Position numbers and translations under genes: made by a program. Shown piece after piece: positions 58,472 through 64,000 of a stretch of DNA of 64,000 nt. The DNA is from Erwinia sp. S63 (GTDB lineage Bacteria; Pseudomonadota; Gammaproteobacteria; Enterobacterales; Enterobacteriaceae): the NCBI RefSeq assembly GCF_016625195.1, contig NZ_JACVUP010000002.1, forward strand, positions 406,711-470,710, in the 5' to 3' direction. The notes beneath the pieces were generated by a model. It had not been told where the DNA came from and did no database searches. It worked only from the letters and a program-made list of their open reading frames with translations. Each line of letters starts with the position of its first letter. Position 1 is the stretch's first letter.

Positions 58472-59467
58472 ATGCAGGATTTTCTACAACAGACCCTGTC
58501 AGGTAAGCCGCCCCAGCAGCGACAGGGCAGCAATGCCCATTTACAGTGGCAGTGGCACGATGAGGGCATTCTATCCCTGACCCCCCATGCACCGACGCAT
58601 CAGGCGTTGGTGCTGTCAGCTGGCGTACACGGCAACGAAACGGCCCCGGTTGAGATTCTCAACCTGCTATTGACGCCGCTATTGCGGGGAGAGCAGCCGT
58701 TAGCGGTGCGCTTGCTGGTGATACTGGGCAATCCAGAGGCGCTGCGCAGCGGCAAACGCTATCAGCAATATGACATTAACCGTTTGTTTGGAGGGCGCTG
58801 GCAGAAGGTTCCCGACCTACCTGAAGCGCAGCGTACGCTGCAACTGGAGCAAGCGCTTGAGCGGTTTTGGCGCGAGTGTCGCGATCATGAAGTGCGCTGG
58901 CATCTCGATCTGCATACCGCGATTCGCGGCTCATACCATGCGCGTTTCGGCGTGATGCCGCTGAATCCTCAGCCGTGGCCGCAGGATTTCCTGCACTGGC
59001 TGGCGGCGGCAGAGCTGGAGGCGCTGGTGTTTCATCGTGCCCCAGGTGGCACTTTTACCCATTACAGCTGTGAACATCACGATGCGGCCAGCTGCACGCT
59101 GGAGTTGGGTAAAGCGCTGCCGTTTGGTGAAAATGATCTTAGCCAGTTCGCGGCGGTACAGCTGGCGCTGGCGGCATTGTTGTACGGTGAGTCACTGCCA
59201 GAAGTGCGGGAACAGCCGCGACACTATCGTGTGGCACAGCAGATTACCCGTCACGGCGACGAGTTTGTGCTGCACATGGGGCCCGAGACGTTGAACTTTA
59301 CCGCGTTTCCTCAGGGCACGTTGCTGGCAGAAGAGGGCGAGACGCGCTATTACGTGCAACAGGCGCGCGAATATGTGCTGTTTCCCAATCCGAATGTTGC
59401 CGCAGGATTGCGTGCAGGCTTGATGCTGGTGGAAGAAAACGAGCAAACGCAGGCACTGACGTTATAA
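58472..59467 (+). CDS. astE: Succinylglutamate desuccinylase AstE
   Basis: 331 residues from ATG 58472 (AGGAG five bases upstream). Zinc carboxypeptidase-fold enzyme releasing glutamate and succinate, last step of the pathway. Zinc ligands lie in SAGVHGNETAPVEI and WHLDLHTAIRGS. The operon ends at a clear terminator. Confidence 0.96.
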   Translation: MQDFLQQTLSGKPPQQRQGSNAHLQWQWHDEGILSLTPHAPTHQALVLSAGVHGNETAPVEILNLLLTPLLRGEQPLAVRLLVILGNPEALRSGKRYQQYDINRLFGGRWQKVPDLPEAQRTLQLEQALERFWRECRDHEVRWHLDLHTAIRGSYHARFGVMPLNPQPWPQDFLHWLAAAELEALVFHRAPGGTFTHYSCEHHDAASCTLELGKALPFGENDLSQFAAVQLALAALLYGESLPEVREQPRHYRVAQQITRHGDEFVLHMGPETLNFTAFPQGTLLAEEGETRYYVQQAREYVLFPNPNVAAGLRAGLMLVEENEQTQALTL

Positions 59468-59473
59468 AAAAGG

Positions 59474-59499
59474 TGGGTGAAGAAAATTCACCCATTTTT
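59474..59499 (+). terminator. Rho-independent terminator of astCADBE
   Basis: TGGGTGAA / TTCACCCA stem, GAAAA loop, five T residues; 7 bases after the astE stop. Confidence 0.88.
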
Positions 59500-59747
59500 C
59501 CCTTCCGCAAATCCGACAATACCGTTACACTCCTCCTTAATTCCTGCGCATTTCCCTTTGATTGTCATACTCTTTTGCAATTCCTCACGCATTTCTTCTC
59601 TTTCTCTCCATGATTGCCCGATTACTGTCTTTTATGCTTTCAGGGCTTTACTCAGACTCTGAGTAGTTGACGTTCGGCGTCGTATGCTTGTTTCCGAAGA
59701 CGCGACACACCTTGTCGTCATGAAACTGAATAGTAAGGACAAATATT

Positions 59748-60245
59748 ATGCGTAAACTCACTTCCCTGTTCCTGGCTACTGCAATGGCTCTTGGTGCTGC
59801 CAACATCGTCCACGCTGCAGCGGACAATCTGACACCACCGCCAGCAGGTAGCGAAAAACCGATGCACAAGCCGCCAATGCATCATCATGGTATGGAGATG
59901 ATGTTCAAAGGCCTGAATTTGACAGATGCGCAGAAAGCGCAGATCAAAACTATCATGCGTGACAGCCATAAAGAGATGAAACGTCCATCTCTGGAAGAGC
60001 GTCGTGCTAACCACAGCATCATCGCTTCAGATACTTTCGACAAAGCGAAAGCCGAAGCGCAGGCTGAGAAAATGACCGCCAACGCGAAAGATCGTGCGGT
60101 GAGCATGATGGAAACACAGAACAAGATTTACAACGTGCTGACGCCTGAGCAGAAAAAACAGTACAACGCCAACTTTGAGAAACGTCTGACAGAGAAAGGC
60201 CCGCATGACGGTAAAATGCCGCCACCGCCGGCTGATGGTGAATAA
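59748..60245 (+). CDS. spy: Periplasmic chaperone Spy (CpxP family)
   Basis: 165 residues. Signal peptide MRKLTSLFLATAMALGAANI...A. Two LTxxQ motifs (NLTDAQKAQ and VLTPEQKKQ) typical of Spy/CpxP cradle chaperones that protect periplasmic proteins; a His/Met-rich stretch (MHKPPMHHHGMEMM) could bind metal. It lies next to astE as in E. coli. The Cpx or Bae site expected upstream was not identified. Confidence 0.93.
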   Translation: MRKLTSLFLATAMALGAANIVHAAADNLTPPPAGSEKPMHKPPMHHHGMEMMFKGLNLTDAQKAQIKTIMRDSHKEMKRPSLEERRANHSIIASDTFDKAKAEAQAEKMTANAKDRAVSMMETQNKIYNVLTPEQKKQYNANFEKRLTEKGPHDGKMPPPPADGE

Positions 60246-60269
60246 GCCGTTTAGCTAATCGGTTTGAGA

Positions 60270-60320
60270 CCGCCGACGCTGTCCACTGCATCTGATGCTT
60301 TGGGCAGCGTCGGCGGTTTT
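60270..60320 (+). terminator. Rho-independent terminator of spy
   Basis: 12-bp stem CCGCCGACGCTG / CAGCGTCGGCGG around a 23-base loop, followed by TTTTGTTTT. Also positioned to limit transcription from the convergent cho gene. Confidence 0.75.
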
Positions 60321-60323
60321 GTT

Positions 60324-61184
60324 TTAGAGTTCAATCAGCGGGAAAACTCCGGACAGTAGCGGGCGGCACAAAATTTTATAGCCGTCATGATCAAAACCCT
60401 GGCGTGCGCGCTGCAGTTGGCGGGCCTCTGCTTCGGTAGCGACCGAACCGAGCCAGAACCAGTGATCGATAACGTGAATCTGCGTCATCTCTGTGCCCAC
60501 TTCCACCATGCCAACCGGGCCTTGCCACGGCCAGCACACCACGCGCATCTGTTCCAATGCCTGATGCAACCGTTGCTGATGGGCTTCAATGGATTCGTTG
60601 CCGCAACACGCCCCAGCACAGCGTTTTAGCGCGGCGCGAAAACAGCCGCGTCCCGGCGTTAACCGCTCCAATCCCAGCAATCCATGGCACAGGCGCTGTT
60701 CATCGGCTATCGACTTGAGTTTTTCCATGGCCGCAAAGCGACTGCGAAATAAGCCGTAGAGATTCGGTGAGCACGAGAAGTCGAGATCTTTGGCGTACAC
60801 CACCTGTGGAGCGCCATCGCCAAGCTGTAACGAACAGAGCTGACGATTTTTGCGCAGGCGCTTATTAAACAGCGGCTGTTGCGTTTTGATCATCTGCGCT
60901 TCCAGCAATTGCGCGCCAAGATCGCCAGCGGTGGGGATCCAGGTGACGCGTCGCGCCTGACGCAACATGTTGGCTTCATCCGGGGTGCGAAAATGCGACA
61001 TCACCCGACTGCGCAGGTTGACGCTTTTGCCGATATATAACGGCAGGTTATCGCTGTCACCGTGAAAGGTGTAAACGCCGGGCTGATTGGGTAATCCTTC
61101 CAGCCATTGGCGTAAATGTTCGGGATATTGATAAATCGCGGCCGCATCAAATTCGAGGCGGTGGCTGGCTGCACGTCTGACCAA
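60324..61184 (-). CDS. cho: UvrC-homologous excinuclease Cho
   Basis: 286 residues. GIY-YIG nuclease (PGVYTFHGDSDNLPLYIGKS) that makes the 3' incision in nucleotide excision repair together with UvrAB. The Cys cluster KRCAGACCG and CWPWQGPVG match E. coli Cho. TTG start giving MVRRAASHRLEFDAAAIYQY, matching the E. coli N-terminus. A LexA box lies directly upstream. Confidence 0.95.
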   Translation of the reverse strand: MVRRAASHRLEFDAAAIYQYPEHLRQWLEGLPNQPGVYTFHGDSDNLPLYIGKSVNLRSRVMSHFRTPDEANMLRQARRVTWIPTAGDLGAQLLEAQMIKTQQPLFNKRLRKNRQLCSLQLGDGAPQVVYAKDLDFSCSPNLYGLFRSRFAAMEKLKSIADEQRLCHGLLGLERLTPGRGCFRAALKRCAGACCGNESIEAHQQRLHQALEQMRVVCWPWQGPVGMVEVGTEMTQIHVIDHWFWLGSVATEAEARQLQRARQGFDHDGYKILCRPLLSGVFPLIEL

Positions 61185-61197
61185 AACACACTCCGAT

Positions 61198-61217
61198 TAC
61201 TGGTTGTCTGTCCAGTA
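61198..61217 (-). promoter_or_regulatory. LexA (SOS) box of cho
   Basis: TACTG-N10-CAGTA with the required CTG-N10-CAG core (61200-61215), 13 bp upstream of the cho start, as expected for an SOS gene. Confidence 0.9.
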
Positions 61218-61296
61218 TATCAGCGTGATGCTTTACTCGCCAGTCAGCGGCAGGAGGAGGGCGTTTCCCGCGACAGCGGCGGGAAACGTAGAGCGG

Positions 61297-62124
61297 TTAC
61301 TTTTTCCAGAAATCGTCGAACACGGTAATTGGCGGGCGACGTTTGTGTTCGGTTTTCAAATACCAGCCTTCAATGGTCTTCGCGGCGGCGGCATCGATGG
61401 TTTTGCCTTCCAGATAAGCGTCAATCTGTTGATAGGTGACGCCAAGTGCCACTTCATCCTGCAAGCCAGGACGATCGTCTTCCAGGTCGGCAGTAGGATG
61501 CTTCAGATACAAGTGTTCCGGGCAGCCAAGGGTTTTTAACAGCTGTTTTCCCTGACCTTTGTGCAGGCGGAAAATCGGGTTGATATCGCTGCCGCCGTCA
61601 CCGTATTTGGTGAAGAAACCGGTCACGGCTTCGGCCGCATGGTCGGTGCCTACCACCACGCCTTTGGTCATGCCGGCGATGCTGTATTGTGCCTTCATAC
61701 GTTCACGCGCTTTCTCGTTGCCGCGCACGAAATCGGAAACCACGATGCCCGCTTCTTTCAACGCGCGCTCGCTGGCGAGAATCGCTTCCTTGATATTCAC
61801 GACCAAGGTGCGATCCGGCTGGATAAACGCCAGCGCATCCTGACAATCCTGCTCATCGGCCTGCACGCCATACGGCAGGCGCACGGCGATAAAGGTGTAA
61901 TCTTTGTCGCCGGTCTCTTCACGCAACTCGCGAATAGCGGTTTGTGACAGGATGCCGGTTAGCGTGGAGTCCTGTCCGCCGCTGATGCCGAGCACCAGGG
62001 TTTTCAGGAATGGATTGGCTTTCAGGTAGGATTTCAGAAAATCGACGCTGACGCGGACTTCCTGTTGCGGATCGATAACGGGTTTAACACCCAACGCTTC
62101 AATGATTTCCTGCTGCAGTGACAT
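61297..62124 (-). CDS. nadE: NH3-dependent NAD+ synthetase NadE
   Basis: 275 residues. Final step of NAD synthesis. The PP-loop SGGQDS at residues 48-53 binds [23 protein letters not shown] and [20 protein letters not shown] are conserved. No glutaminase domain, so it uses ammonia like the E. coli enzyme. Neighbour of cho as in E. coli. Confidence 0.97.
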   Translation of the reverse strand: MSLQQEIIEALGVKPVIDPQQEVRVSVDFLKSYLKANPFLKTLVLGISGGQDSTLTGILSQTAIRELREETGDKDYTFIAVRLPYGVQADEQDCQDALAFIQPDRTLVVNIKEAILASERALKEAGIVVSDFVRGNEKARERMKAQYSIAGMTKGVVVGTDHAAEAVTGFFTKYGDGGSDINPIFRLHKGQGKQLLKTLGCPEHLYLKHPTADLEDDRPGLQDEVALGVTYQQIDAYLEGKTIDAAAAKTIEGWYLKTEHKRRPPITVFDDFWKK

Positions 62125-62241
62125 GAACCTCTCCTCAAGTCAGTAGCCTGACGGCACAATGCGAATCATCTGCTAAAGCTAACGCCTCCGCTGGCAAACA
62201 ACAAGCTGCATGGCTTGTTGTCGCACTTATTTGCAGGCTTT

Positions 62242-63432
62242 TCAGGCGCTTTTCGGTTTTTGTGCCAACAGGATGAACATCAAAATTGCCAGCATAAAGC
62301 AGCCAAAGATGGTGCCCGTCATGCTCGCCACCGAGGTGCCGCCCAATCCGGTCACCGGCACGGCAATGGCGCCAAGCGTGAACATGGTGACGCCAATCAC
62401 CGCCGAGGCGCTGCCCGCACGGTGTCCCTGGCTTTGCATCGCCAATGACGAAGCCGTGGTGGCAATCACACCGTTACTGGCGATGGTGAAGAACAGTGCC
62501 AGCAGAATGATTGGCAATGGTGCACCGGTCAAGCCGGTTAATAGCAAGCAACTTGACGCCACGAACGCCAGCGTCAGTCCGCCTTTCAGCACACGATATT
62601 CCCCCCACAGCGGGCACAAGCGTGCACTGGTTTGTGATGCAATAATCAGGCCGAAGCCATTGGCGGCGAAGCAGAAGCTAAATGCCTGCGGCGACAGGCC
62701 GTAGATTTGCTGTAATACGAACGGGGAAGCGCCAATGTAGGCAAACATGCCGGACATCATAAAGCCCTGCGTCAGGCAGAAGCCCATGAAGGGACGATGA
62801 GTGACCACCTTGCCGAGTGCCGCCCAGGCTGAAAAGATCGAGCCCTGACTGCGACGTTCGGCGGGCAGCGTTTCGTGCAGTTTCCAGCGCGCAAGGAAGA
62901 CCAGCAGTACGGCGATACAACCGAGCGCCACAAAAATGCCGCGCCAGTTCAGCACCGTCATTAACACGCCGCCGAGCACCGGCGCTCCAATCGGCGCCAG
63001 ACCATTGACCAGCATCAGCAGGGCAAAGAAACGCGTCAGTTCATGGCCGCTGTACATATCACGAGCAATAGCGCGTGACAATACTGCACCGCCAGCGCCC
63101 GCCAGGCCTTCAAACAAGCGTGCCACCAGCAGCGAGTGAATGTCTTTTGCCAGCGCGCAGCCAATCGATGCAATAAATAACAACACCAATGACAGCATCA
63201 GGGGGCGAATACGGCCAAATTTGTCGCTCATCGGCCCAAACAGCAATTGTCCTGCGCCGAGGCCCAGTAACCCTGCAGTTAAACTTAACTGCGCGGTGGC
63301 GGTTTCAGTGTGCAGATCGCGCGCCAGTTCAGGTAAGGCAGGCAGATACAGGTCGATGCAGAGCGGCCCGAGTGCCGCAAGCAGGCCCAGCGTAATGGCG
63401 TAAACCAGCCGATTAGAGTGTGCAGGTGTCAT
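62242..63432 (-). CDS. Bcr/CflA-type MFS drug-efflux transporter
   Basis: 396 residues with twelve hydrophobic helices. The DHA1 signature FGPMSDKFGRIRPLMLSLVL in loop 2-3 and LYLPALPELARDL near the N-terminus are typical of Bcr/CflA drug exporters. Substrate unknown. It sits between nadE and osmE, which are neighbours in E. coli. Confidence 0.9.
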   Translation of the reverse strand: MTPAHSNRLVYAITLGLLAALGPLCIDLYLPALPELARDLHTETATAQLSLTAGLLGLGAGQLLFGPMSDKFGRIRPLMLSLVLLFIASIGCALAKDIHSLLVARLFEGLAGAGGAVLSRAIARDMYSGHELTRFFALLMLVNGLAPIGAPVLGGVLMTVLNWRGIFVALGCIAVLLVFLARWKLHETLPAERRSQGSIFSAWAALGKVVTHRPFMGFCLTQGFMMSGMFAYIGASPFVLQQIYGLSPQAFSFCFAANGFGLIIASQTSARLCPLWGEYRVLKGGLTLAFVASSCLLLTGLTGAPLPIILLALFFTIASNGVIATTASSLAMQSQGHRAGSASAVIGVTMFTLGAIAVPVTGLGGTSVASMTGTIFGCFMLAILMFILLAQKPKSA

Positions 63433-63622
63433 TGATCCTCTGTTTTCTTGATGTCTTGAGATTTTTTTTCCGGGGGATTATACGAAGCGCGAAGCGGCAA
63501 CACAGCAACTTTACGAAAAACTAACGCTTCAGAATGGGCTTAAAGCGAAGCCATTGAGTTGATAAATCTGGATTTATGTTCCAGGCTTAGTGTGACATGG
63601 ACAAAGAATGAGGAATATAAAG

Positions 63623-63958
63623 ATGAATAAAGTGCTGGGATGTATCGCTGCTGCTGTGACGCTGGTAGCTCTGTCTGGTTGTACGACTTATGACAAAGCT
63701 GAAAGCTATGTGACTAAGCCGGTGGTTAAGGATGTGAAAAAAGGAATGACGCGCGATCAGGTTCGCCAAATTGCGGGTGCACCATCAACTGAAATCACCA
63801 TGGTACACGCCCGTGGTACTTGCCAGACTTACGTGATTGGCGAGCGTGATGGTAAAGCACAGACCTACTTTGTCAGTTATAACGATGTGGGCCGCGTAAT
63901 GAACTACGGCTTCCAGAGCTGTAAAGACTACGATACCGATCCGCAAGCTGCTCAGTAA
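63623..63958 (+). CDS. osmE: Osmotically inducible lipoprotein OsmE
   Basis: 111 residues from ATG 63623 (GAGGA eight bases upstream; the frame extends to 63608). Lipoprotein signal [17 protein letters not shown] with lipobox LSGC, then the SmpA/BamE-like fold ([31 protein letters not shown]). An outer-membrane protein of the osmotic/RpoS response. Confidence 0.95.
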   Translation: MNKVLGCIAAAVTLVALSGCTTYDKAESYVTKPVVKDVKKGMTRDQVRQIAGAPSTEITMVHARGTCQTYVIGERDGKAQTYFVSYNDVGRVMNYGFQSCKDYDTDPQAAQ

Positions 63959-63973
63959 TTCTTGCCGAATGCA

Positions 63974-64000
63974 AAAAGGCCTGTCAATGACGGGCCTTTT
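63974..64000 (+). terminator. Rho-independent terminator of osmE
   Basis: AAAAGGCCTGTC / GACGGGCCTTTT stem with one G-T pair and a short loop, ending in T residues at the window edge. Confidence 0.8.

Overview
The window looks like a chromosomal segment of an Erwiniaceae enterobacterium, most like Pantoea, Erwinia or Mixta. The evidence is gene content and order: otsBA next to flhDC-motAB-cheAW-MCP-cheRBYZ, and astCADBE-spy-cho-nadE-osmE, both in the order seen in E. coli and relatives, with protein sequences close to but distinct from E. coli. No database search was possible; all names rest on reading motifs, lengths and neighbourhoods.

Layout. (1) 1-3.3 kb: 5' part of a DcuS-like C4-dicarboxylate sensor kinase, MsrA, a flavin reductase-like protein, a small P-loop kinase-like protein and a small membrane protein. 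(2) 3.3-13.4 kb: an AT-richer accessory tract with signs of transfer. It holds a VOC protein, a divergent AraC regulator / Asp-Glu racemase / tiny membrane ORF / AlaX-type tRNA-editing protein group, a FimB-sized tyrosine recombinase, an EamA exporter, a decayed IS30-family element, an SDR, a solo RibD-type deaminase and several gene remnants. A roughly 24-bp palindromic repeat (gtccgct...agcggac) recurs at gene boundaries across this tract, and the IS30 element sits exactly in the middle of one copy. (3) 13.8-15.5 kb: SOS-controlled umuDC. (4) 15.5-19.2 kb: RtcR with a divergent two-gene operon (nucleotidyltransferase plus an unrecognised helical protein) behind a clear sigma-54 promoter, with no rtcBA in the operon. 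(5) 19.4-22.5 kb: small hypothetical proteins, a YeiH-type transporter and a GNAT acetyltransferase. (6) 23-25.2 kb: trehalose synthesis genes otsBA with a sigma-S-type promoter.

(7) 26.2-40.4 kb: motility and chemotaxis. flhDC is the master regulator, with a near-perfect CRP site and a long leader. It is followed by motAB, cheA, cheW, three tandem chemoreceptors ending in the NWETF docking pentapeptide, cheR, cheB, cheY and cheZ. flhBAE, which follows cheZ in E. coli, is absent. (8) 40.4-47.5 kb: a DeoR-type regulator divergent from a sugar/polyol ABC operon (SDR, binding protein, DUF2291 lipoprotein, ATPase, permease, SDR) that has no kinase. (9) 47.7-52.5 kb: a YchO-like inverse autotransporter, a membrane-anchored AraC-type regulator, a secreted alpha/beta hydrolase and an OmpC/F-type porin. 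(10) 53.3-59.5 kb: the arginine succinyltransferase operon astCADBE behind a sigma-54 promoter. (11) 59.7-64 kb: spy, LexA-controlled cho, nadE, a Bcr/CflA-type MFS transporter and osmE.

The part most likely to reward follow-up is the RtcR/nucleotidyltransferase locus, followed by the racemase / small membrane ORF / AlaX group and its palindromic repeats. No tRNA, rRNA or CRISPR array was seen.
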